Assembly: GCA_036971475.1 (NCBI GenBank)
Contig: JBAIZL010000008.1
Coordinates: forward strand, 34,169,586 to 34,233,585
Origin: Prosapia bicincta
Taxonomy: Eukaryota; Arthropoda; Insecta; Hemiptera; Cercopidae
Length of the DNA: 64,000 nt
Direction: 5' to 3'
The translations under genes were made by a program, and so were the position numbers. This document shows positions 26,601 to 41,175 of this stretch, in pieces. A model generated the notes under the pieces. The model was not told the origin of the DNA. It worked only from the letters and a program-made list of their open reading frames with translations, and did no database searches. Positions within the stretch are counted from its first letter, which is position 1. Every line of letters begins with the position of its first letter.

Positions 26601-29600
26601 TCCCATGCATTAGTTTAGGTTAGGAAAGTTGAGTGATCATCTGCCTATAACATTTCGAGGTTACAATATTCTTACCGTCTTGGATTGATAAGAACTCCAC
26701 TGCTCAGAGCACACCAGACTGTTACCTTGGGACTGTGTCATGGTCTCCCATGCATTAGTTTTGGATTTGCATTGGCCCAATAACGACAGTTCTGCAGATT
26801 TATCTTACCATTCAAATGGAAATGTGCTTCATCAGTAATAAACAAACTGATGTTATCTTGCTCAAGTATGGCCTCCATTTCTTGAGCAAAATTTATGCGC
26901 TGGACATAATTTCTAGGGTTCAATTGTTGCACTATGGACATTTTGTAGGGATGAAATCCTAGATCACTATGCAAAATACGCCTTACTGATCAATTATTGA
27001 GGCACAGTTCAGCAGAACGTCTCATAACAGATCGACCAGGACTATACTCTATCCACATTTTCTGGAGTGTATACTAAATGATAAGCCCCTGGCGGTTTTT
27101 TATTCATCACTGTTCCTTTAAACTAAATGATTTAATTTAATCCAACCTAAAATAGTGTTACAAGTGGGTACACTATCATGTCTCAAAAGATTTAAAATAA
27201 AAGTTTACTATATTAACCCTTCAGCGATGCCTGTCCAACATTGTGATCATAGCACTTGATATCATCTGCAAGCTGGGTACCTTAACAATATCATTGATAT
27301 ATGAATTGTTTGACTAAAAGGGTCTACAAAGTTACTTCTACCCTCCTAAAAAAACCCCTCTAACTTTCTAGTTTTCTCTACTTCTTTCAAAATACAGCTG
27401 TATACTTTTGAAAATTGTATACCTTAAAAGATACTCTACCAGAATGCTCCTACGCTTATCTGGTGCCAACTCTGCGTGAAGACTTGTTGTCAACAGTTGG
27501 AACCATTCTAATCCAAATTGCTGAGATGAATCCCCACCCCATTACTTTCAACAACAAAATACAAACACCCTCTATCGCAGAATAATAATAATAACAATAA
27601 TGTAAAATAAATAACCCTCCTGAGTAAAGAGTTTTGTGCTCTGTAGTTAGATGAAATTTATTGCTTGTCTTTTTATGTTTTATCTTGTTTGTTTTATTTA
27701 ACTTGTACAATAACTTGGCGATACATTAGTAGTAACCAAGCACCGAGGAAGGCGACATCGTCGCCAAAACTAGTCTGTTGTGAACTAGTGTGTTTGTTTA
27801 TTAAAAACTAATTTTGTGTGAGATTTTGAGTTAACTATTTTCTGTTTTACCATTGAGAATAATTCTCATTAACTAAGCTCTAAATTACTAAATGTCTTAT
27901 TACTTCAACTTTTTCAATAAACAATTTTTTTTTTACCTTTTCTTTTCTTAATTCATCTACCAGTTTTTCTAATGTAGTCTGGTTTTTTGTAGACTCTATG
28001 AGCTGCTGCAAAATAAAATAATTTTATGAATAAATAAATTAGAGTTAATGATCAATTAGTGTGAGTTGTTTATGTTTCGAGTTTGTTGTTGTTCGTTCTA
28101 AATTGTATCTATAAGTTATTTTGTTTATTTAATTTGTATTTTGTGTAATTTTTGTTTAGGTTAAGAATTTGTTGTTTTTCGCTTTAAATTTTATCTTTCA
28201 GTTATTTATTTTATACAATGTTTATTGTTAGACATATTACAGTTATAGATATGTTATAGATATAATGCCTAAAGATACTTTAGGAAGCAATACAATACAA
28301 GACATGTTGCTTTTAGACATATTACAGTTATAGATACATTATAGATATAATGCCTAAAGATACTTTAGGAAGCAATACAATACAAGACATGTTGCTTTTA
28401 GACATATTACAGTTATAGATACATTATAGATATAATGCCTAAAGATACTTTAGGAAGCAATTCAATACAAGACATGTTGCTTTTAGACATATTACAGTTA
28501 TAGATACGTTATAGATATAATGCCTAAAGATACTTTAGGAAGCAATTCAATACAAGACATGTTGCTTTTAGACAGTGAAAGGGAAAATGAAACTGATCTA
28601 GGCAGAGGTACAATCGAGATATCTTTTATTGATGAACTGAATGAAAATGTAAAATGACCCGATTTGAGATTCAAATTCAGAAGGAGAGTTTTCTAAATTT
28701 TAGAGGAAATATTTCTAGATTACATTTTCTTTTAGCTTTAAAATTATATATAGAACATTTAATATTTATTTTCATTCCAATGTAAAATATGTGTAGTGAC
28801 ATGCAGTAGGAAAATGTATAATTTGTTGTAAATATGGTATTCATTATAGGTCAGGAATTTTTTATATTTTACCTAAAACCTCCAGGCAGATAGAGATGGG
28901 TGCCTACTAAGGCACTAGGCTTCAAAGTGTTAAACTATATAATTGATGATAAAACATGTATCCTTTACTATGCAGATTAGTAATGTACCACATACTAATA
29001 AGTAATTCAGGGAGTTATATTGCAACATTTTTAATTCACCAGCAACCATTTAACAATGGTTAAATTCTTCAGCAATAGGATATGAGGAAGAACAGGGATT
29101 CTATTTCTATTGATAGAATAGGGTCATAATTTCTTCCTATAATATTGCCAATAAACACAAAAATTTACTGTGAAATATTAATTATTCAAGAAAGCTGTCT
29201 TGTCCATGGTAAATCTGCTTGCATTATAACAAGCTTGGCTACAATGGAGCAAAGACAAAATTTAAGAAAAGGAAGGCCAGATTACCCACATCAGAGTTTC
29301 TTACCTTGCACCTGTAAACTTTTCCTTTTTTCCAAAGCTAGAAACCTTTTTGAGGGAAAGATTAAACAGGGTCAAAGACAAGTGCCACTATTTTGTTTAG
29401 TGAAGGCAATAAAATTGATTGACGATGATATGATAAAACTACCCCCAGATCTAGAAAAAGTGTTTGAATCATAGTGGTAACAATAAATTAGTACTGAAGA
29501 TTTTTAACATTTTTAAAAAGCGATACCCAATGACATTTTTACTTTTGTAAAACATATTCTCAGTATTATACAAAGCTTTGTAAATTTCCTACATTTTTTC

Positions 29601-29749
29601 TATTTATTTAAAAGTTTCCCATTATTTGTGCACTGTTTATTTTTAAATACAAATTTGATTTAATAGGTCAGCAAATTTATTGGAAAAACCTTGCAAAGTA
29701 TATAATTGAGAAGTATTTTCCTCATTATTTCTCACAATAGATTGAAAAT

Positions 29750-29840
<91 letters not shown>

Positions 29841-32800
29841 ACACGGCCGAAACTGTCTCAGAGTAGCAGATTTTTTGCATCTTATACAAAATCTTTAAAA
29901 TATTATTTAAATTTTTAAAATAAATCAGCTGGAAATTGTGTGGCTAACAAAGCCAGATCTTTCAAGGCAGGTTATCTGCTTGTGTAAACAAAGAGCGGTC
30001 CGACAGGCTTGATTTGTAAAATGAACGTTTTTAGCACTAGGGAATAATTTTATTTTTATTCAAAACTAAAATAAAATTAATTTTTATTATTTAAAGAAAA
30101 AAAAGTAAAAATGAAATTATATAAAGAGAAAACCAGTATAGTTTAAGTAGGCAGAAAATATAAAACTAATAGATGCATAGTATTGTAAAAAATATTATTT
30201 ATTAACAAATTTTTTAACATGATTGTAATTAATAAATGAATACTAGATTGCCCCAAAATTATAAGTGTCAAGCGAGGGACATTTATAGTGCCGATAAAAT
30301 GTAACTAGTGAAAGGAGTGGCATAAAATTAGCATTCAAATTTTTAATAAAATCTAAAAATGTGAAAACGACTGTCGCTAAAAAATATTCGATTCTTAAAC
30401 CATAAGTGACATTTAGATCAAAAGTGTAAAAACGAACACAAATCTCGAAAAGAAGTGTACTAAGGTCAAAATGTATACCAGTTTGAACAATAACTTAATC
30501 GCAAACAAGTAGCCAAGGCAAATAGTCGGGAGGCCTGATATGAGGAGACGAAAAGCAACACTCGAGGCAGAGGGTTTTTTACGGAGATCCAGAACGGAAA
30601 ACTCCAAGATGGTGGTCCGTGGCTAAAACCCAAATGTAGCCAAAGATGAAATTGGAAAATGTCTGTCTTGGAGACATGTTGATTCCGCCATCTTACTAAC
30701 TGCAACGGACCGGGCCACCACCGCTTACGCCGGGCCGTCAACCCTACCGTTGACCAACACGCGCGCGCAAGTCCGACCACCAAACGCCCATTGCAGAGCA
30801 AGAATTTTGAAACGAGCCGCTCGCAGCCAAAACCACGAACGCTGTGCAATGCTCGCTAAAATCTGCCAGAGAACAAGTCACTGGACTTAAAAAAGAAAAA
30901 ACCTAACTTGCTGCAGATTCTACCCTTAACGGGTAAGTCATCCCGGGGGATGGGTTCTTTTGAAAGACATCTAAACGGCGAAATGACCATATCAGCTGTA
31001 GGAGAGTGTAAGAAACTTGTTTAAAATAATACTCAGTTTGTTTGCAAGTTAGTTAAAAAATATTTATTTTTTAATTTTAAAAAATTTAAAATTTAAAAAA
31101 TTTGGAACGTCTGCAATTCGAACTAAAAAATTTTATAATGTATTCAATTTAAAACAGTTTTAAAAGCAGCTCTAAGACCGATCACTAGCGAATGCAACAT
31201 CTCGTTTCCATCCTTAAGGAACACCTGAGAAGTTTCGATCCAAGACTATGGGAGAAGAGGACCACAACAGTGACAGTTTTTGGGGTGTCAGAATTTTAAT
31301 TACTATATAACCATTTATTAAATCTATTGAAAAATTATTAATTTCACATTTCCTCAAGTAAAATTTTGATAACTAATTGAAAAAATTGATTATTAATAAT
31401 TTGAAAAATATATAAGCACATGACTTTCTTTTAAACAAAAATATAAGTGGTGGTAATAAAATGAAAGTTATTCAGATATAGAATGCTAGTATTAACTTTC
31501 AGGATTAATATTAAAGTTACCATAAGAAATTTGTCTGGAAAAGTGGACAGCACTAGATAACAATGAAGAACTGAGCTTTACGTGGTATGGTCTGGGATCA
31601 ATTTGATGACAGTGTAGCAGACAATGACAGCGAGGAAAAAGATGCCACTACGAATGCTGTTACTCATGCTGGTGCTCCCGCCGCTCTCGACATTGCGTTA
31701 CATACAACATGCAGCTGCAACACCCAATGATGTTATGCTAATGTCGGGCAGGTTTATGTCTCTTCGGCAGATGAAGATTACTGATTTTAAGTGAAAATAT
31801 ATAGTTAAGTGGTCGTGTCTTTTCTTTTTAAGTGAAACATATAGTTTAGTGTTTTTTTTAAATTTTTTATTTTACTGTCAATAAATTCTATGTTAATCAA
31901 GTTTTTCAGTGTCAATTCCAATATATTACACATCTCAGTCCTGTTTTACGTAAGTAGCAAACTTTCAGTACATACTTAATTAAAGTTTAGATACTTTTTT
32001 AAAATTTGGTTTTCATCAAATAATGTTCGGATTTCGCAGGGGTTCGGATTTCCGGGGTTCAGATTTAAGAGGTTGTACTGTATTTCAAAATATCTTGTAA
32101 GGGAAAGTATTTAAGGATAAATAAAAAAAAGGTTTTCCAAAGAGCTGTTATTAGATTTGCCTAAACTAATAAATAATATACAGTTTCTCAGATTCCTTAA
32201 ACAAAAGTTTGTCAAGTAAATAACATTTCTAAAACATCCAAATGAAGAAAGAAGAAGACAAGTGACATAAAAGCACTTCTTACCTTGTCAGTATTGGCAA
32301 GCCTAGTTTTTAATGTTCTTATTGTAGTTTCCTTCATTTCACATTCCTTTATTTTTTCATGCAGAGTGAACTTTGAAGCCTTTAAATCTTCGGTTAAATT
32401 GTCTAGTTTTGTCTCAATATTATTTATTTTACTTGTCTTATTCCTGAGAAAACAATTATTATAATTATATTATATTACATTTTAAAACACTGATTGTTGA
32501 AAATCTAAATTATAGTCTACCAACATAATATGTATTATATTATAATATTTGTTTATTACACACACACAATCACAAATGTTGTGAACTAGTGAGAAAAAAA
32601 GTCTAGCATACTTCTGCAGAGACTGACTACTCGCCTGAACAGTTAGAATCACACTAGCACAAAGCAAAAGTGTGATAACATAGCCCACATTAGGGTGGTC
32701 AGATGCCCACACCAGTATGTCAACTATCTGCACATGACTTAGTGGTCAACTTGTTAATTACATAATTGTTGTCTTTTCTAAAATTTTGTTTAAAATAAGA

Positions 32801-35800
32801 ACATAATACAAAAATCGAAAATAATCATATAATCTACATTTGGCTTCATTCCCTCCCATTAAATAATATTATATTTGCTCTCCAGTAAATAGCACCAAAT
32901 GTAGCTACAAAGTGTCTAGTTAGGAAAGGTTTGGTTAGAACATAAACTAAATTAAGAATAGGTTTTCGTTACAAAAACCAAAGTTCTTAACATAAACAGA
33001 TTGCTGAAGTGAAGGAGATGCCTGCTTCCATTTTTCTTGGTTTGCAACAACAAATGTGATGTTAAGATGTATGTGGTAAGGTTACTTTTCGAAACTTAAT
33101 TTTGTATTTTTTCTAGCCAAAGATACAACCCAGATACTTTCCAGCTATATTATAATATAGGTATAGCTTTGGAGGGGTATACTTCTCGGAGGCATAAGAC
33201 AAGTAATTAACATTTTAAAATTTAAATTTGCTTCAAATTAATTGGCAGTTGAAAACAATCTGAAAAAAAATCAGATAAAAATCTCTTGGACAAAAAATCT
33301 ATGCACTGTGTCAATTTTAAAAAAATACAATAAACTTTCAATTTCCAATGTGTCAATAAAAAATTCCTCCAAATAAATCTTCAACAATTTTTGTAGCTAT
33401 TGTACAGTGGGCTTCTACCCTTACCATGCATCTTTGTAAGACCTTTGTATCAGATTCTAGAGAGTACTCATGATCTATTTTCTTCACTGGTTCTTTACCA
33501 TTGTGATTTATGTCTGCGACATACAAACATTTTATAAATCAGTTCCGCAGTTAAGATAATAGTTTGGGTGACCGGCAATCAATATGTTAATTCATTTTCA
33601 TTTACAGTTGATTTTTTGTTAAACTTGCTTACTTATAAAATACTTTTTAAATTTGGAATCTAAACACATGCTGTACACTTGAATTATGACAATTCTAAAA
33701 AATTTTAAAAGAACGAAAACTGTGTAGGAAAAAAGGCTAATATTTTTCTTTTAATTGTTAATTACGAAAATCTATAACAAAGTTAAACAATATTTTCTTC
33801 TCTTGATAACTATAGACTATTCTCTAAAATTTACTAAATCAACAACAAAAAATTGTGAAACATTACTAATAAATTAAAATTACACATAAATTGATAATCA
33901 AGAAAAAATGTCTAAAATACTGAACACACATAATTGTGAATAAGAAATAATTTTTACTAAAACATTAAAACATACATACGCAGTAAAAATTATACTAACT
34001 GCATATTAAGGTAAAATTAACTAAAAGTGTTAAAAGCTCATTTGAAAACATTAATCAAATACTGTTAATTATAAGAATAAAATTAAAGCCGGAGTTAATA
34101 AGAAGGCTCAAGATGTTCTTTTAGTATAGCTAACTTTTTAACAAACTGAGTAAATCGGTGAGAAGAGTAAGAAAAATAAATTAACACCCTACTTCTCATC
34201 AACCTTTCTTCTACGAAAGGAAATTAATTGTTTGTTTACACAAGGTATAACTATTGTGGCAAAAGTAAGGCAAGCTAGGGAATTAAATTGTTTTTAACAA
34301 AATGTTTTAGCATGCATAAATTGCCTCAAAAGTGGGGGATTTATTCCTACACTAATTCTACCCCCTTGTTTATGTCTAAGCCTGGTAAATTCTAATTACT
34401 GTGCGATTGTGTTAGCAAACATGAAAGCATCAATATAAATAAGTCTAAATACTTTTAAAACGATTTTTCTAAATGCAAGTCATCACTGTTGGTACAATGA
34501 TTGTAAATCACTCAGTGAATAAGCAAGAAATTTAATCATAGAAAATACCCTATCTCAAAAATTAAACAACAAACTATTGAATTATTTGCATTTTGGTCAG
34601 TAACTCTTTTATGAACTGTTTAAGAAACAACTGATTGTTGACAGCTCTAGAGCAGTTTGGCTACACTTGGGGGTTTATGGTCCTCACCTGCAGAAATGTT
34701 AATGACTGGCTGCTTTGCCTAGGAGAGTATAATAAACAAATGGGTAAAAATTTAATTCAATTTACAAAATTCAATTTTGTTTACCAATTTTTTTTAAAAG
34801 TCTGTACGCAATCATATTTTAATAATTAAGCGCGGAAGCCTCATTAATATAAGTATTAAACGAGCGTGTTACTTAATTACTCATTTATGCACATATGCAC
34901 AGTGCTTACCTAACTTGTTCATCCAAATCTACATTTAACTTGATCAGATGTTGATTTTCAATTTTTATGGTTTCTAAACTTTCCTTAATTTCTTCTATAA
35001 CTCTATTATGCAAAATCTTCATTTCTTCTTCTTTCTGTTTTACTTCGAGTTCAGCATCATTATGTTTCTGAAAAAATTGTTCATGATTTCTATTTATTAA
35101 AAGGCATAATTTACTTGGCAGAGATAATATTTGGAAAATATACGAAAGGAAACAAAATAAATATGGATAAATATGTGTGTTGCCACGGCTCTATTCCATT
35201 CCCCCTTATATATTTCTTTTGCCTTCCTCTATCCAATATTAAACTATAGGTATTTTTAGCTGTTAAGATTTAGTGGTTTCTGTATATCCAGACTGAAATA
35301 ATGATGTTTGCTTCGTAAACAGCCAGCTGAAAATATGCCATACATTGACTCACCTTACATCCTAACAATGAGCAGTTTAACGACAAAACAACCAAAAAGA
35401 CCAGGTCAAAATATGCCCCTACCTTACATTACCTGTTTAGCTGTAGGCACAGTTCAACTCTATATGAACTATCAAGCAGGATCTGGTGGTGGAATATATC
35501 TCCAGACCTATTTTTAAGAAACTAAATCTTTCAATATTCTAATCAAATTTTTAATGAATTCCCAAGGATGAATTCTTTAATAACAGTCTCCATATGTAAT
35601 AAGATGGTATTGCATTTATATCATGTTTTATGTTGGTAAAACTACTAGAAGCTTTATAATTTAGTTACACAAGAATTAGAATTAACTGAAACTTTCAACT
35701 TATTTAAATTACATTTTAATAAATAAAAATGTATTTCTTTGTTACTTTAAAATTTGTAACATTAAATTGGCAAAAACATATAAATTGAATGGTGATCAAA

Positions 35801-38800
35801 GGTAGAGCGTTTAAATATTGAAAAATAAGAGATTTCAAATTAAATCTCTTGATAGATGGTTTCAACAGTTTTCTGGTGTTGGAGAACAGTAGCGACATTC
35901 ACCCAATGTGCAATAGTCCACAATACACTAATAACTTTCTTTACAGTCGCTATTAATTTTTCATAAGGTTTTACATATGTGAAGGAAACAAAAGTTCACT
36001 TGCACAAAGGTTTCAACGTACAAAATAACAATTTTAAAAAGTTAATCATGTTATAGATACAAATTATGAAAAACAAATTTGCTTAAATGAGAAACTTAGA
36101 GAAATGATAGAGCTTGAGTGTGGCTATGTTTAACTGCCTCTTATGTAATAGCTGGACTAACACAAATGAGTAAAAGAACAGTCATCCTTCTAGAAAATAA
36201 AGATCTAACTGAGCAGGCACTATTTAAACGTACTTGTATGCTGAACAACTACTGTAATTTTTAAATATCCCCAAAATGTATTTCTCATAATGATCATATT
36301 TAAAAAACATTAAGTCTTTACCCTAATGTCATTAAATATTATCACACTATTACCATTAGCATGTAAAGTAAAATTCGCTGTTTCATTTCTTCACTCTAAA
36401 GCAATATTATTTTTAATACCTTCAAATATTCTTCTCGAACTTCATTTAATTGTTTTGAAAGGGACATTCCCCAACTTCTCTGTTGTTCATCCCAGTAGTT
36501 TCTTAATTCTTCATATTCTCTATTCTTCTGTTCGATATATTTTTCAAGTTCTTGTGTCTTTCTTACTGATTCTTTGTGGTTACTATCATAATGTTGAATA
36601 ATTCCCTATAAATCCAAATAAACAATACATCTATTATTAAAATTTTACTGTAAATGTAAACACTATACAAAATACAGTATAAAATAGAGTTATTAATATT
36701 ACTATTGGATGTTTGAAGTTTTTCTATAAAAAATTTTAAACACAAAATTCATGTACTCACAGTGGTGTTACTTCTAACAAAATTCATTAACTCCAATGTT
36801 TATCTTATTATGAAATATGTTTTGTGAAACATTCTTGGCTCTTTTATCTCATCACAGAGATCAAAATTTAAATTCAAAATAAAAACATTAATAAAATAAA
36901 TAGAAATAGGTCAAAAAAAAATGATGAAACTATTTTACGTTATTTAGAATGACCTAAATACACATCATATATTTAGGCAACTGGACTAAGGCAAGAATAA
37001 TGGCCAGATGAAATTACTTTCACAAAATCTCAATAATACACAACCTATATTAAAATTTGTAAATATAATAAGGCAAATTATATATTTAGAGTGTTTAGGC
37101 GCCAAAGGACCTAATGAATCAGACAGAGAAAAATAATCAAAGAGATTAGAGTTAAATTATTTACGTTAGTTTTCAGGAGGACTGTTTATTAAAATAAAAT
37201 TATAATAGAAATAATTCAATAACTTTATTGAATTGCTCATATAATTAGCTGTGTTTGACACATACATACTGCATATTTGAGCCAGTATGGAGTTAAGATA
37301 CAAACATGAACACGTTTTTTGGATCTTGTAACGCCTCTAAAACTAAAATGTTTTTTTCCAGTAAATTATATAATGTCAACCAAGAAGTTGAACAGACACA
37401 AAACACTTCACTTTGAGTAACAAGTCATTTCATTCCCTTTAGAATACTGTTTACAAACAGTATATAATAAGGGGTAATTTGACACACTATATAATTACTA
37501 GTACATACGAATACAGAAACAAAACCATTATAAACTAATATAATTGAAATTCAGCAGAAAAGTTGAAGAAAGCAGCCATGTATCTCCACTGGGCAAGGAT
37601 GAGATTTAATCTGATTCAACATGACTCTATTGGCAGAACACATATGCAAGGATAATGAGATAATGAGTGCATACTTAAGCTTTAGCAGCATTTTAAATTT
37701 AAATAGAACAATACTTAGTATGCAAATATGTAACAATAATCCTTTAATAACATAAATTAACAAAGGTTAAAAAAGGACTTGATATATGCGCGATGAAATG
37801 TGTTTCGTGAACACCATATTCAAGTCAAGTTCAGAAAATTAACATATTAAAATTAAACTAATGAAACAGAATTAGATTACTTTTGTTTTATAAAGGGAAG
37901 AGCTCAAACAGGTAGATAAAGGCAGAGCCTATGCTGCCTTAGGCATAATGCATCATCCTAGGTTTTAACTTGTGTACAATGTACTTGTTTTAAAATGTAC
38001 AAAAAATATAAGATTGAAATATAGAATAAATCAAGTCAAAAGAAAACAAATATTTATTGAAGTTCGTGAAGTTTTAACTGATACAATTAGGCCTGTTATA
38101 AAAAACAGACTCCATCTGCTGAAATTAACTATTTTATTTTTATAAAACTTCAACATGATTTTATTTTGCTGCAGATCCAATTATAAGATGTTACAAAAAT
38201 ATTTTAAATTGAAACTTTGAATGACTGGTATAATTGGTCAATTATGCTTACAGCATATTAAAACAATTTTTGTACATGTTGATGTAATGCTTTAGGACTG
38301 ACTCAGAACATTCTGTAGATGAATTCTTAATTAAAGATTTTGAGGAATTTTGAGCTTCAGGGGAGTGTAGAAGTGTTTGGAGTCAAGTTACAAGATACTG
38401 TTTTTTTTTAAAAAAAAGGAAGTTTCTTGAAGACTACTTAAGGAGATTATAAATAAATTATAAAGAGTTGTAATAGTTATTTTTATTATAAAAAATTATT
38501 AAAAAGTGTGCCGAATAATTAAGTATGGTATTAAAGAGAAAGGAAGTAAAGATTAAAATTATCACTGTGCAGAAATGATAATGTTTCCAAGTTAAATTCC
38601 AAGAGCAACAGGGAAAGCCAAGGAGACTCACATATATAAGTACAAATTTTATTAGATTAGATTCCAGCAAACAGAAAGATTTAGTTTTTGAGTATATTTC
38701 TTATAATCTATTCATTACAAAGGATTTAAAAGCATAAATTGTAAGTTTCTTCATGTCAGTTACTGAATTAATCATGACAATATTAAATTAATATGCTTGT

Positions 38801-39610
38801 TTTGGTTATTTAGCAACCTAAAGGTGTGGCTGTAGGTAAGGTAAGGTCTTTAGATGAAAAAGAAAATAAATAATATAAAGTAATAACCAAATTTATATAT
38901 TAAACATTAGAGTCTCGAATATCTGTGTCCTGATTTTCCGAGCGTCCGTTAAATTCGAGCCTTTTTCTATTTGAGCCTATTTTATCTATTTGAAAGGAAA
39001 TGAGTCAGGAGTCCAAGAAATGTTTATACCCATAAAGAAAATGAAATGGGGGTTCAAGACATATTTATATAAATACATCATGCAAAGGAAATGAGCCAGG
39101 CTTCCAAGAAATGTTCATATCAATATGGTATATTTCTTCCTTCCCATTCTGTTGTATCATTTACTTTGCTAGTGTTCTACAGTTTGGTGAATTACCCAGC
39201 TTCATCAGCTCTGTTTGAATGTTCTTATCAGTTATGTTTAGATGTCTGACAGAAGGTCAATAGACCATAAATGTTTTCCTTTATTTACGCTGTAAGTTTT
39301 GACAAATATCCCTTAGAAAGCACAAATGTCTAATCTTGTGTGTAATATATCGAAAAATAAACTCTTCACATGAGCAACTCAATCAAACAAAGATGACACT
39401 AATGGTTAGCCTGACCCATCTTTATTCCTGCTATTAATAAATCCGGATTGGGCTGACACCACACTGATCTGAATATGAGGGGTTTTATTATATTAGGGTT
39501 CATTAAAAGTTCTATTTTTCTAATAGACAGGAACTTATTTCTGTGTAATCCAAGTTTTCGGTGATCCGAGGGGGTTTTAGTTCCATTCACCTCGAATTTT
39601 CAAGACTCTA

Positions 39611-39681
<71 letters not shown>

Positions 39682-40599
39682 GTTTAATATATTACTATTG
39701 TAAGTAATTTTATTCACCATTAAGTGCAATGATTTTACCTTGAGTGATCAGGCGCCTTTCGGTCACTTGACCATTTTCGAATCACTGATTACTTTTTCTT
39801 AATTTTTCTGATGCGGATATTCGGTCCGTCGTGTTGGTAATTGTTGACGTCATATACTTTTCCTCTTGAGTCTTGTGTATTATGTTTTTGAATAGTATGT
39901 CTTCTGTATATGTTGTTTATAAATTCTTGTGTATGTTTTTGTAAATGTGGTATTTTTCTAGTGAGTTTAGTTCTATTGGGTTATTATTTATTTCAAGTAT
40001 GGTTATGTTATTTTCGTAATTTGTTATTTCATGTTTATGTGATATTAGGTGTGCTGCAACATTTGATACTTTTGAATTTTTGTTTTTGAATGCTCTATAA
40101 TGTTCTTCAAATCTTATTTTAAATGATCTGGTTGTTTTCCCTATGTAAAATGCGTTACAGTTGTTACATGTAATTTTGTAAATTCCTGATAGGTTATGTT
40201 TTTTTGAATTTGTTTTGTGGTTTGTGTTATTAAGATATTTTATTATTTTGTTGTTTGGTTTGTATGTTGGAGTGTAGTATTCTTTGTTGTATATATTTGT
40301 TATTTTTTCTATTTTGTTATTGGTGTATTTATATTTTAGGTAGATTTTTTTTATTTTTATTATTTTTGTGTTCCGGTTGTAGTGTTGTGTTGAGGTTAGG
40401 TTTTTTTGTGAATTTATTGGATATATTTTTTATAAGGTGTTTGTTGTATCCATTTTCTATTGCTATTTTTGTAATGTTATCTAATTCTTCATTTAATTTT
40501 TGTTTGTTATCCTGTACACTTAATGGTGGATAAAATTACTTACAATAGTAATATATTAAACTTCATAAAGTCAGTGCAACGGAAAAACAATGGATAACG

Positions 40600-40651
<52 letters not shown>

Positions 40652-41102
40652 TAAGTTTGAAAAAAGATGTTTTTAGATTCATTTATAACTACAGCATAAT
40701 CATTTGACTCTTTACTAACTGTATGTGTTTTAAATAATATAATTATTTCTTATGGAAACACAAGTTACCTTCAAATGTGCAATTTTTGCTAGAACTTCCT
40801 TTTGTATATCACCATTACAGACAGGTGTCAATGTCAAGGCTAAATGGCAAAGTACTTTAAGGCAATTAGTTTCCATTATTTTTAAAACCATTTCATCTTT
40901 CATAGTGCTGGAATTTTCTTCCAATGTAATGAAAAACCTAAGAAGCATAATAAGATTAAACTGCAATCTTTTAGAAATAAATAAATAGACACACACATAT
41001 AAACTCTTATCACACCATTGAAATATTTCGATCATACCATGATCTTTGTCTATCAAAAAAGAGAAAAAGGAAAGACTGAAATGAACTACAACGTTGTGGT
41101 GG

Positions 41103-41175
<73 letters not shown>

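Noticed and set aside
29145..29474. 109-codon plus-strand open frame in SAS-6 intron 6.
   Set aside because: No recognised domain, no splice partners, lies between repeats; length is within chance for a window of this size.
29706..29918. Open frame reading as Cys-Val repeats.
   Set aside because: It is translation of the GT microsatellite.
30466..30849. 127-codon minus-strand frame with Arg/Trp-rich sequence.
   Set aside because: It overlaps an interspersed repeat with high local GC, has no domain and no match in the paired copy at 9917.
39150..39220. CAGCTTCATCAGCTCTG as a hammerhead fragment.
   Set aside because: No GAAA partner and no stem II; it lies inside a Tigger-type element.
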